Origin: Drosophila pseudoobscura
Lineage: Eukaryota; Arthropoda; Insecta; Diptera; Drosophilidae
NCBI RefSeq assembly: GCF_009870125.1
Contig: NC_046683.1
Span: 6,572,001 to 6,636,000, forward strand
Reading direction: 5' to 3'
DNA: 64,000 bases
Positions 35,865 through 46,940 of this stretch are shown here, in pieces (position 1 is the stretch's first letter; each line of letters starts with the position of its first letter). Below the pieces are notes generated by a model. The model saw only the letters and a program-made list of their open reading frames with translations. It did not search any database and was not told where the DNA came from. The position numbers and the translations under genes were made by a program.

Positions 35865-36397
35865 ATGAATCCGTCAAGCCCAACAGAGTAAGTGCGAGAA
35901 TCGATTGGCGCCTCACCTCGATACTAATCGACTATTGTCTATTTTCAGACCTGCTATAGGCCTGCAGTCCCAGTGCACCGAATATTCTACGTCCAGCTCC
36001 ACGCCACGTGACTATGTCGGCGACTGGGCTATGAAAAGGGATAGCTGGTTCCAAGCCCGTAATAGGAATAGACCATCGTGTCCCATTTATGTACGATTGG
36101 TGCCCCTCAAAAAGCGCAGCAAGGCCCAGAAGGCTCTTGGGATGGAATCCACTTTTAAAGCTACACTGTCGGAAATTGCACAGGCCATTGCCAGTGTAAA
36201 TTATGAAAAAGTTAGGTGAGTCTCGTCGCATCTTGGTAGATAGAAAGCCAGACTTGTTTAATCGACCTGAACCATACGCAGACTATTTCATGCAGTTTGG
36301 TGTCGAATACATATTGATTTTGGGGGTGCTGGTCAACTTGGCAGTCATTTACTTTAATATGGAGGTACCAATAAAAAGAGCCCACATTCCTGTTTAG
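35865..36397 (+). pseudogene. Protein with C-terminal membrane helix, broken by one frameshift
   Basis: A 23-nt first exon (35865-35887) and a 61-nt phase-2 intron (35888-35948, GTAAGT..TTTCAG) lead into a long second exon. The first frame encodes a Ser/Thr-rich start, a basic middle (YVRLVPLKKRSKAQKALG) and a helix, ending in TGA at 36217-36219. One base over, from about 36203, the frame continues with protein-like residues (RRILVDRKPDLFNRPEPYADYF) and one membrane helix (YILILGVLVNLAVIYF), ending at TAG 36395-36397. The two parts would be continuous if one A were absent from the AAAAA run at 36206-36210. No intron of workable length fixes the frame. Either the gene is damaged, the base is a sequencing or assembly error, or the first 98-aa product is real and AATAAA near 36370 is its 3' signal. 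I do not recognise the protein. Confidence 0.55.
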
Positions 36398-38798
36398 ATC
36401 ATAGACCCAAATCTTCTCTACGGTATCCATGCGCTTGTAGCGTAACGCGACTCATTGGGGACTTACCGAAAGACGGCGCAACCCTCTAAATGATCCACCG
36501 CCAAGGCCACCGCCACCGCAGAGGAGGACCCACAACAAAGGGCGTTGTGGGGGCCACTCGTGGGCGACCCTTTTGGTGGGAGGCATAACCGTTAACATTT
36601 GTGTTAGCGGCACTTGCAAATGGCTCCTCCCACTCCCCCACTCCGAAACCAGCACTCCCCCCACTCCATCATCGCCTCTCAGTTCCTCCTCAGTCCCATT
36701 GTGTGGAGCTTTGTTCTGTTGCTGCTGCTGCTGTCGATGTTTTCTGTACTTGGCGGTTATACTCGTAATAATTAAAATGATCAAAATAATTTCAGCTGAA
36801 AGCATCGATGAAGGGCTAAAATGCTCAATAAATGGCAGCACCACCCCACCAGAATCAGCAGCAGCACCACCACCGACACAACCCGACACGAACCCGCTCC
36901 TTTGTTGACAGAACAGTAACTCAGGGGCTTGTTGCCCCACAAGCTAGCTGCCACTGCCCCTTCCATTGCTCCACCGTCTACCCCTTGGGGGGCAATTAAA
37001 ATACACAAAAAAGTGAACCAAGAAAAAGTTGCCAAAAAGTTTTCCCATCGATGACTTGCTGGCAAAAGACAAAGGGGACAGCCGCTGAATCGTGGCAGTG
37101 CGGAAAGGTGGCAGGAGGTTGCCATGTGATATCGATGGTTGACACCAGGGGAAGAGCTAGGGGCTGAGTGGCGGAGGGGGAGGGGAAGCAGCAGTTGGCA
37201 ATGCGTAAAAGTGTTAACCAAAAGCAGTTAAAATTACAAAAGGCAGAGTGCCATGGCAATGGCAACAGGCCACCAAATGGCACACCCGACTCTGCCCCAC
37301 CCCCCCCAATCTTCTCTCAGCGTGAGTGGGGGTTAACTGTGGCTGTGGGTGTTGGGGGCTGGAGTACGATGTCGTTGGCTCTTTGAAAAATTAACACCTA
37401 ATATCCGCAAAATCGCATCAAAGTATTGTTCAAGTCTCCCCCGGTCCACGGTCCACGGTCCCAGCGTTCGCCTGATTCGCTTCAAGGCGGGCGGGCGTCT
37501 GCTTTTGTTACGAAAACTTTGCAATTTCTTAAAAGTGTCGCTCAACGATGGCAGCATGGCACTCCACCCCAATTTCTGCCACCCCGCAGCTGTTTTTAGT
37601 TGTAGGCGTTATTAGCAACACTTAAGATGTAGCCACCAATTGGGTTCCTTGGACTGGGTGGGGGTCCTGGAGTGCCCGTGCCTGCCTGCCGGAGTCGGGC
37701 ATTTTTCCATCACCTACTCGCGGGCCTGGCCCCCGGCCGAAATTTGAGACAAAGGGAATTGCTTTAAGGAGGTTGATGTGGGAATGAGACCTCAGCGCCT
37801 GTGGGGGTGTGGCAGCTAAGTAATGTTGCCATATTTCAGCCTTTGTTTCTGTTGTTGTGTAAATTGACACCACGGCAATGAGTTAATAAGGCGATCAGAC
37901 AGACGAAAAGTGTTGCCTGGAAAATGGATGGCTCATCCCCTACTCCCATTACTCCTCCTTCCTCCTCTCTCACTCTCTCTATTATCAACCCCAAAATTAA
38001 ATTAGGTGTTTTTTTTTTGTGTTTTGATAATATTTCTTTTACTTTGACTCATTCCCCCATTCAGGTGATTTGCACATGGCCACATATGCGTATGGGAGTT
38101 CTCCGGAGGTATGAGAGGTTTTTCTGTATGCGGCAAGGGCCGCGGCTTTACTTTTATACGTGGTACGCAGTCATTTAAATTGTTTCTTTCTTATTTCATT
38201 GTAATTTGCAAGGATAACCATATTCATGGGAATACTTCTGCTGTATTTATTGTAGTGAAGATACTACTGTACCCTAAAGAAGGGAATGGCATATTGGAGT
38301 AGGCCACATGTTGGTTGTTTCAAGAACTCTTTCTTTGGAATAACTGGGTTAGAAAATAAATTAGATCAAGCTAATCTTCTCTTCCATTGTTTCACTTGTA
38401 TACATCTTACTTTTATATTGATATCTTTTCTCATGGGGTTTCTATGTATTTATTTTCTCATTTTCCATCATTGTAGCATACATTCTTCGAGTGACTTTCC
38501 GCCACCTTGCCATTCAGCCTCATATACCTCCCTCCTGTTCTGTCGCTCAGGGTGCGGAGCCATCGAACAACAATCTGGCCCAAAGAGCAATAAAACCAGT
38601 TTTGCTTCCATATCTTGTGTGCACATAGATACTTCTCGTATAGAGATACACATGCTCGTAAGTGTATGTGTTCGCAGATGCGAGTATGTGTATTTTTATA
38701 CATATTTTTAATTATTTTCATTTCATGTCTTTTAATTAACATGCCTAATAAAACACATGCCCAAAAAACGAAGAGCCCGAAGAGCGACCAATGCCTCT

Positions 38799-38826
38799 GA
38801 TGCCTGATGCCTGATGCCTGATGCCT
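38799..38826. repeat. 7-bp TGATGCC tandem repeat
   Basis: About four head-to-tail copies. Just downstream, at about 38885-38911, is a CAGT-type tetranucleotide tract. Confidence 0.9.
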
Positions 38827-40913
38827 ATGGGGATGCGTTGCGATGGGTGGGTTGCCGGCTTCCAAAGCATAAAAAGATATTGCCAGTCAGTCAGTCATTC
38901 AGTCAGTCAGCCAGTCTGATGTATGCAAATAACATCCCTAACACACACACACACACATACTGCCGGGCGGTGAGCGGCGGTGGCGGCGGCGGCGCTCGTA
39001 AGGAAAAGTTGGAAAGCCTTTGAATTGCTTTGCCTGACTGCCTAAAAATCCCCAAATATAAATAATTAAAAAGAAAATGTTGCTGGCAAATCAAGCGAGC
39101 ATAATTACGGGACCTGCATTTCCCTTTCCTCTCCGCCCCTCACACAACCCTCACCCTCACAACAGTCAGAGTCGAAGTCGGAGTCGGGTGGAGGTGGAGA
39201 GAACTCTTTTGCGGTCTCTGGTTTTTTGTTTGTTCCAAATGCATAATGTTGATTATGGCAATAATTTTATGAATTTATGCAAACATTCCTCTCCCCTCTG
39301 TCTCTCGTCTCCCCTCTCCACTCCGACAGTGCCAAGGTGGGCCATGCGATAAGAGGATGGTAGGGGGAGTGCCTTTGGCCGGAACTCGGAAGTCGGAGGT
39401 CGGCCTGTGCTCGTCCTGCTGCTGCTCAAGATGGAGCCTAGTCTGGGGAATACATACGTATGTATTGAATATACATGTGACAGGAATTGGTGGAAAATTT
39501 CTAACGGGTATGCATGAAGATTGTTTTTGGGTTGATTGAAAAATGGTTATGTTTCAAATCAAATGAGGTTTCAAAGTCCTTTTTACTAAACATACTTTAC
39601 ACCATTACTATGAGTCTCCAAAGGGTTCTTGAATTCTTCCTTCCGTCCCATCCTTCAATCGAATCTGCTTAAGTTTCGTGTTGCCTTCCGCTTGGGCGCA
39701 GTACCCAACCCCCTCCCCGTTACCTCATTTAATTTACCGTTCAATTCCACATTCGTTTCGGTATTGAATTTTTAATCACGCACACGCCTGACCCCAAAAG
39801 CGCACGGGGAGGCCCACCTATTCAATATGCAGGCAAAGCGGCTGAGACTCGAAAACTATGCACCACACATTCAAACACACAGAGCCACTCAAACGGGTCA
39901 ACTCAATTTGGCAAGCGCCACCCTACCCCACCCCACCCCACCCCACAGCACTTGGCCATCCAGCCACCCTGCCTCCACCCACCATGGGGCTTCATCCATG
40001 TCCAATGCCTAAAGTGTAGCTCATTAAATAATATCCTTTTTGGCGACGACCAAACTGTGCTTCTGGGTGTGTGTGTGTATGTGTGTGTGTGTGGGAAGGG
40101 GTGGGTGGTTGGCTCCAGGGTGGGGCTTTTACTTTTTTATATCGTTTGGTTGGTCGCCGGTGGTTAGGGGATGCCCGGGCCACTGCCACTGTCCAGCGAC
40201 GCTTATCAAAATGTTGCCGCTTGCCTGTCGAATGAACGGGTTTGGGTCCGGTCTGGGAATGGGTCAGGTACCCGGGTCTGGGTTCGACTTTTGGGACACG
40301 GGCCAAACAGAGGACAGGGAAAGAGTTAAGGGAAGTTCATGGAGAGAATGAGAAAGAGAAGGGTTGAGAAAGAGCGAGAGATGGTCCCGTTAGTCGATGT
40401 ATTTGGCCTCTGAACCGTGGGCCCTGTTGGTCAGCACACGTCCAGACCGTTGTCCCACCTCCTCGTCCCCCAGCATCGATCTCTTTCGCTCCAACTTGCC
40501 GCCAACCTTCTTCCTCTTTCCATCTCTCTCTGGTATGCTCTTTCTCCCTTTCTTCCGTTTCGGTTAAACTCTCTCGCCCACTGTCTTGCTGTCCCTTTCA
40601 TGCAGGGGACAATTTTTGAAAACGCTTTTAAATATTAAAATCCATGACGATTTCCAACGAACATTTTTGCCATATAATTTTGTAGTTGGCCCAGGACGAT
40701 ATTTGGGTTTTGTTTGGCTGGGGGGGTTGGGGCTGCCTTTTTGGGGAATGTGTTTTCGGGTGGATAGGGGAGTGAGAGTTGGCTATGGCTGTGGCAATGG
40801 CAATGGTTATGGCCAAGAGGGGTGGGGGGTTTCTTTGGGACCGGTTCTCTTTTGGGTGGCTTTTGGATGCCCGTTGCGCATATTGAATTTATTTAATTAA
40901 GGGTTCCATCTAG

Positions 40914-40943
40914 CACACGCACACACACACACACACACACACA
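40914..40943. repeat. CA dinucleotide microsatellite
   Basis: A run of about fourteen CA units followed by TACTCGTAG and a short CT run (40960-40972). Confidence 0.95.
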
Positions 40944-43758
40944 TACTCGTAGTGGACTCTCTCTCTCTCCGCCCGATACCCTCTCCCATACCCCGTAGCC
41001 ATCTCTTTCGATGACTTCATTTTTCGGTAAAGTATGCAATGCTTTCTCTTATTTCTCCCACACCGTTTCGCTCCGTTCCGTTCCGCTCCTTGTGTATTTC
41101 ACAATAATTTGCACGAGTGGACACTCGCCCAGAGAGCCCCACCACCGCATCAAGGTCCAGCCGCACCGCTTTGTAGCCCCCCCCCCCCCGCCTTTCTGCC
41201 ACTATACACCGCTCTTTTTGGCGTGTACGTGTCCATAACTGTGCATAGTTTTGCAGCTCGATGCTCGGTTCTCAGTTCTCAGCTCTCACTCGAGTTATCC
41301 AGTTCTCTGTGCGGTTCGGTTCCGATGGTATCCAACTGGGAACTGGGAGCTGGGAGCTTGGTGCTGGGTCCTGGGACCCACTACAACGATGGGAACTCGA
41401 CCGAAACTGAACAGCAAACTGGACTGCTGGCAGCTTCCGCCTCGCTTCGTTGGGGGAGCTGGACTCTCTGTCTGTCTGTATGTCACAATTTCGAATGCTT
41501 CCCCTGCCATTCGCATTTTTTGTTGCTCTCTTTTTTTGGTTGTTAATTATGAAATGAAATAAAAGTGTTTGTTGCTGCCTCAAGGAGCCTTAAAAGGCTG
41601 CAGCCAGCACGGCGGTAGGGTGCGGAGAAGCTGGGAGATCAACCGCAGCAACCGAATCAAGTCGAGAAATCAACTCGACAACAGGCCAGCCGGCATGCAG
41701 CCCCAGGGCAGGGGAAGAGAGGAAGAGGTGCCCAGGCTGTGTCCAGGTTGCGCCACTCAATCGTTGACACTGCGGCAAGTGCAAACAAAAGAAGATACCT
41801 CAACGGAATCCCAACGAATTTTTGGTACTCTTTGAGTCCCAGAGGATGTTTTTTGTGATGGCTGAAGGTGTTTCCACTGATTCAATCTTACATTTTGAAC
41901 GGTAAACAGACTGCAGAGTGTTAAGAAACAACTCAGAATGCAACAGACAACAAACAACTTCCAAAAGCAGTCTCCCGCCCCTCCAGAGAGGGTATGCCAA
42001 GGCCAGTGGACAGTCAGAAGTCAGAAGCGTGGATGAACCTACGATTTTGGTTCGTTGACTCGACTGGACGCGAGCTGTGATAATAATGATAAACATCATG
42101 CCGGTTGGTCCGGTCCAGGACTCCTCCCTGGTCACTCCTGTGGGTCCGGGGCAGGCGTGAGCCTGTTGTTGTTTGCCACACACACACACACACAAACATA
42201 CACACGCACAAGGGGCTTGGCGTGCAGAGAAAGGGGAAGGGAACGCACTTTCGCTGCGACGCGGCAACGTCAAAAAGTTTGTTTTGACAAACGATGTCGC
42301 TGACATTTTGCGCCGCGCGGCGCTGTGTGTTGTGCCCCCAGCCGAAGGGGGAACCCGAGCCCGAAGCCAATCCATTCATACACTCCATCAGGCCAGTGGC
42401 GCCCCACCCCCCATTCCGTCCGGTGTCTGTGTCCTTGTCCAGATGTGTGCCAATCTCCAGTTGACCGTTTTCTAATGAACTTTGGCCCCGGCGCTAATTA
42501 GAGAACAGACTGCAGGCAGTGGCCATATCCCATCGATGTAAAGGATGGGCGAATGGAAAGGGAATGAATCCACTCCGCACTCTGCACTCTGGCACCACGC
42601 ACCACTCAAAGCTTTCCCCGTCTGCGGCTGAGTGGAAACCATTTTCGAACAAGGGGAAATGTTGGGTATTTCGAAAACACTCAAAGGCAGCGGCTGGAAG
42701 CACCACTCGCACTCAATGAGGGGTAGCACTGGCTGAGCGCGAGAGAGAGCCAAGGCAAGCCACTGAGTGAGAGCGGGGAAATTGGTGAATGAATAAGAGA
42801 GAGCGAGTGGAATACCTGAGTGACTCTTTAAGAGAGTGAGTGATGGCATGAGTGAGCGAATTAAAGATTGAGTGAATGAGTAAGTGAAAAGATTGAAAAA
42901 GTGAGCAAAGAAAATTCTCTTCATTCGCTTGCTCATCTTCCTTCAATCATCATCAATCATCACACATTCCCAATGGCAAGGGAACAGGTTCCTTCTCGGC
43001 GATCTGTGGCTTCTCCCCCCATTACTCTTTGACCCTGGACAAGTGGCGCTTATCGATGTGATGCCGAAAGTGCGTACAGGTATGCCTTCTGCCTGACCAG
43101 GGGCTCGTGGCTTCTCCATTGTATGCAAATGAACCCCAGAGATGCAGATCTCCAGACAAAGAGCAGCATCAGCAGCAGCAACAGTAGCAGCAGACGATGC
43201 AGCACTTGGTGCGTGCCCCGAACAAAAAAGTTGTAAACGATTATCAATTTGTCATAAATGGCAAATTATGTTTCTGTCCGCTGATAGATGTGGCTAGAGA
43301 GAATGAGAGAGAGCGAGAGACCATGGAGACCATGGAGACCATAGAGACCAGGCCAGGCCAGACCCGGCCAGACCCCACCAAAAAAAGCACCTTAGCATCT
43401 GCGATAGGCAAAAACGAAACAAAACAAAGGCAGGCCCAAAAATGGGTCATCCTTGGGGCTGGGAGAGGGCGAAGGGGCAGCAGCAGGGTAATCATCGCTT
43501 GTAGATGACAATCGCATTTGATTTAAATACAACTTTGGTTAATTTATGTTGTCCACTGTCAACGCACCGTTTTACTTCCTGTCGCCGCCGCAAACTCTCC
43601 ATTCATTTGTTGCACATGCCCCAATATGGCTGGGCACACGAATGCCTGACTGCGAGGTCAGCCGAAGGTTAGATCCAGCCACGAATGCACTACTGCATAC
43701 ACTCTAAGAGTGGCCTGGTTATTTGATAAAGTCCAATTTATTGACCCACAATTCACAG

Positions 43759-44311
43759 GCAGAAACAGAAGAAAACAAACTATGAAGTACTAGAGACTTT
43801 TGCAACACTCTCATCTGCCAAAGAAGGCGTTTATCAACACTTACTCTCTATCGAGAAACAGCACTGTAACGTTTCGAGACCACATATTCTCCTGCCTGGA
43901 GGAACTCTAAAATTTACATCGAGTTGGAAAAGAGTAAGATAGTTCCCTTACTCTGTAAAGGAACAAATTAAACGTCCATGGATATGCAAAGGCAAAGCTA
44001 TCCTCCACTACAGGATAAGCGCATCCTTCTTCGCAATAAATGGGCACCCCAGCCGTTAGGCATATGGTTGACATGGTTGACATTAAGCACTTTGGTGGCG
44101 AAGCTCCAAAAATATGCACATACCCATCCCCATCCCCCACCACATTCTCGGTCTCTGAAATTTGTTATTTTCATTTGTACAGCTAATTACTTTCAAGTCG
44201 ATGATGGAAAGTCCACGCGCATCCTGTGACAAGGAGGCAAGCGGCCAAGTGTCAAGAGCCCTTGATTTTCCCAGAATTTCGGCTATTTTTCCTGATACTC
44301 AAATACAATAA
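43759..44311 (+). CDS. Candidate multi-exon protein, unknown; start missing
   Basis: The first visible exon begins at 43759 (acceptor TTCACAG), or at 43763 (GGCAG), and runs to 43933. Its 57 or so residues are well mixed: KTNYEVLETFATLSSAKEGV, then HCNVSRPHILLPGGTLKFTS and WKR. The donor is GTAAGA. A phase-0 intron (43934-44013, 80 nt) ends in CACTACAG. The next exon, from 44014, reads DKRILLRNKWAPQPLGIWLTW. From there the frame either runs on to TGA at 44227-44229 through a His/Pro low-complexity piece, or splices at 44095 (weak donor GTGGCG) to a strong acceptor at 44182 and ends TAA 44309-44311. AATAAA at 44310 fits both. No ATG lies in the first visible exon, so a further upstream exon is needed; an ATG at 43644 is one option. 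Minus-strand splice-like sites overlap, so strand is likely but not proven. Confidence 0.45.
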
Positions 44312-44315
44312 TAAA
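44310..44315 (+). terminator. Poly(A) signal AATAAA of the 43.8 kb candidate
   Basis: An exact AATAAA overlaps one possible stop codon (TAA 44309-44311) and lies 81 bases after the alternative stop TGA 44227-44229. Confidence 0.45.
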
Positions 44316-44360
44316 ACTGATTAACAAATAAGACTATGTTCGAATTAATTGCATTGAGAT

Positions 44361-44590
44361 TCAACATGGAAATATGAATGTTTTGGATTTAGATTCAAGG
44401 AAAATGGGGCATAGCTTCAGGTTAAGTCGATAGAGGACCAGTCTCGCGTTCTGTTCTGCTCGAGACAACTCTTCATCGAGGTCGATCATTTGCTGCCTTC
44501 CATGCCGTGAAGGATTCTTCATTGAACGACTGTAGTTTCGAATTGACGGAAAGTCTGGAAAGTTAGGGCCACTAGTCCAATCTCTACATT
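44361..44590 (-). CDS. Candidate terminal exon, unknown coiled-coil-like protein
   Basis: A minus-strand frame of 75 codons runs from a possible acceptor (TATATGAGCAG at 44591) to TGA 44361-44363. Its residues are not repetitive: CRDWTSGPNFPDFPSIRNYS, then an amphipathic, charged helix (MIDLDEELSRAEQNARLVLY) and a Lys/Phe-rich end. An upstream piece (44689-44734) could join in phase 1 through a donor GTATGG, but an in-frame TGA lies just above it. The exon converges tail to tail with the gene ending at 44311. An ATG inside the exon would give 53 aa without any splice. Length alone is not significant; composition and convergence are the support. Confidence 0.3.
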
Positions 44591-44689
44591 CTGCTCATAT
44601 AAAATGAGGAAACATGATATTTCACAGGGTTAAAAGTTTAAAAAGAAAATGAGTCATTGATTTCAGCTAATGGAAATGCTGACCATACT

Positions 44690-46496
44690 CAGGCGACGAT
44701 AAGCATGATGACTGATTTCCCAATTCCGTAGAACTCAAAGAATGACTCCAATGCTATGCAAAACTACTCTAGGCCCGAGGGCCGATGACTGAAATCCCGC
44801 ACCAGACAATCCCAGATGCAGTCGCGTTCACGTTAATTAAGCAATGCCATCGCTGAGAGCAAAACTAAAATGGTTTTGGGCTTGGGCTCGGTGGGGATGG
44901 GGGGTCTGGTTGGGTCGCGAGCTCCAAATAAACAGCCGCAAATATGTCGAAAACAATAAATTGCAAAAGGAACTTAGACAAACACTCGCATTCGCACTCG
45001 CACCCGCAGTCCGGGAATATATTCGGGCGCACTCAGATGAAAGGGTCGCCGTCACCGTCGCCGTCGCCCGTCTGGCAGTCGGATCGGCTGGCGTCTGATT
45101 TGGATGCGGACGCTGATTCTTTCGGGGGCGGCTATAGGAAAAGGAGCCAAATATTTGCCGCGACGCGACGCGACGCGCTCTACTATATATTATTATCCTT
45201 TTATTATCAATGAAAATACAAAAACATACATATAGATATATAGAGAGGCAAACATGTGCTTGCGTTTATGTGTGTGTGTGTGTGTGTGTGTGGGAGACAC
45301 TAAAATAAACAAAAAACTAGCCGCATTTGGTGGCAGACTGCGATGATTATTTCCGCCCAAAACTTGCCTCAAAAAGGGATCCCAAAAATGGGAGGAGAGG
45401 ACTATTGAAATAACGTGAGGCATAAGAGCCGCGTCCCGACCAGCCACTGCTGCACTGAGAGAAATGCAGCTCCAACATTCGAAAAACACGAAACCTTAAT
45501 ATTACATTTTTAAGACGGGTCTTAATAAGAAACACAAGCTTTCAGTTTATTATTTATTCTATTAATATCTTTCAAAATATGAAAGTTCTATCGAAGTTCT
45601 TCTCAAGGAATTCCTCTAGGACACGGAGTGGTTGGCGAAATTTAGTACTTTTTCCACTTGAACACTTGGAGAACGAAAAGCTTCAGATATTCAGGAAAGA
45701 ACCTTTAATTTTGAAGATAAGGCGTGCCAAAGAGATGCGTTTCTTTGGTCAAGCATATTTTATTAATTGTAGGAAGCTTATACTAGAAAAGAGCAGAAAT
45801 TATGAATACTCCAGCGGAATCCATGGAAAATGAGATTATTTCTATTTAAACAATATTTTGAAAACGAGTTTGTGGATTTTCTCTCAGTGTAGCTCCTTTC
45901 CCTCTGCGCAGGCTCTTCTCACTGGCAGCTCTTCAATTAATCGCACCTTTTCCGCACACAGACGCGTCCGTAACCCACTGTACCCCCCTCCCTCACCACA
46001 CTTCCATCGCCCACACCGACCAAATCAAAACTGATGAAAACTACACGAAAAATACCCCCCTTCTCGTCAAGTCGCACAGTTGATTTCATAGGCAAATGTA
46101 TTTATTGAAGCATAATTTTCTATTTGTTGTTTTGTGGGTAGATCCCCACCTCCGCCCCACCCCCGCGCATCACCCCACAGGAAAGGATGGAAAGGATAGG
46201 GTTAAAAACTATCAAATGCATTTGACAGCTGCTTTTAATTTTTGCCAGCAGAAAACACATCGTCGTTGCTGTTGCCTTCGTCTTCTGTTATTTGTTTTGT
46301 GAGAATTTCCATGGGCTTTTGTGCGAATTGCCAAACGGATTGAATGTCGAATGGGGGGTGACAGTGAAAGGGAGGGGTAGAGGGCTGGCGAAGGATTTCT
46401 CGTGAGAGAAACGGAGCTAAAGTATGGGATTTATTGCTTTAAAGTTGGGGACTCTGATGTTGGGACTTTGGAATTTTATTGAGAACAGAAATTGGA
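44690..46496. other. Mostly non-coding stretch with one weak ORF
   Basis: Apart from the ORF at 45579-45833 I see filler: CGCGA-type tandem units near 45160-45178, a GT microsatellite at 45271-45292, and GC-rich piece 44860-45130. Confidence 0.4.
45579..45833 (+). CDS. Weak 84-aa ORF, basic protein of unknown nature
   Basis: An ATG-initiated frame of 84 codons lies in AT-rich DNA, where chance frames are shorter. It starts MKVLSKFFSRNSSRTRSGW and is rich in Lys, Arg, Phe and Leu (about 22 Lys/Arg). The leader is AT-rich. No splice sites are needed, and there is no signal peptide or membrane helix. There is no AATAAA within 60 bases after the TGA. It could be chance or a young gene. Confidence 0.22.
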   Translation: MKVLSKFFSRNSSRTRSGWRNLVLFPLEHLENEKLQIFRKEPLILKIRRAKEMRFFGQAYFINCRKLILEKSRNYEYSSGIHGK

Positions 46497-46940
46497 TCAG
46501 AAATCTGGCATTGGAACAGAACATTGTGTTAAATGGGATCCTAGAGGCAATTTAGAAGGCAGAGACTTTGAAGAGATCACTGAAGAACAGTTACCTCTGA
46601 AGAAAGAGCTGTAATCACAGTCCCCAACCTGATTGAGACCCAAAGCATATTCATCGCTAGACACAAATGATAACAGTACAATTCTTGAGAAGTCCAAAGT
46701 ATTCCCACGACACTTTTTAAGCTCCCATAATTCCCAATCAATGCCAGAACCAACCAACTGCGAAGCCGATCCATAGGTCTGGCCATAGTCCATAGTTCCT
46801 TTCCACCAAGGCAGGGCCTGCTGGAGAATGCACTTGTCATATGTATATCTCAAGTGCCACTCACTTATAGACAGTCGCCGTTTCTGCAGCTGCTCTTTAA
46901 GACCGTGTAATCCCATGCCTACTCGGCTCTCGCAATACAT
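46497..46940 (-). CDS. Weak 147-aa ORF with following poly(A) signal
   Basis: The minus-strand frame from ATG 46938-46940 to TGA 46497-46499 encodes 147 residues that are not low complexity. There are many Trp, Tyr and Cys (for example ISEWHLRYTYDKC, LPWWKGTMDYGQTYG, IDWELWELKKCRG). No membrane helix or signal peptide is clear from this ATG; upstream, the open frame continues into filler. AATAAA at 46475-46480 lies about 20 bases beyond the stop. The frame is unbroken, and the region is not repetitive. Long chance frames are common in this window, so I stay cautious. Family unknown. Confidence 0.27.
   Translation of the reverse strand: MYCESRVGMGLHGLKEQLQKRRLSISEWHLRYTYDKCILQQALPWWKGTMDYGQTYGSASQLVGSGIDWELWELKKCRGNTLDFSRIVLLSFVSSDEYALGLNQVGDCDYSSFFRGNCSSVISSKSLPSKLPLGSHLTQCSVPMPDF

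Larger units (their letters stand above)
36398..43758. other. 7.4-kb stretch without a supported gene
   Basis: Low-complexity and microsatellite DNA, with C-rich pieces at 36600-36900, 39900-39990 and 41150-41215. Repeats include TGATGCC at 38799-38826 and CAGT-type near 38885-38911, plus many GT/CA runs. AT-rich islands at 38160-38480 and 39440-39640 gave no exon. Open frames here are Ser/Pro/Cys-rich artefacts. Confidence 0.45.

Noticed and set aside
44715..44735. Resemblance of a short string to a fly microRNA
   Set aside because: Only about a dozen bases resemble a remembered microRNA and no hairpin was evident; not claimed.
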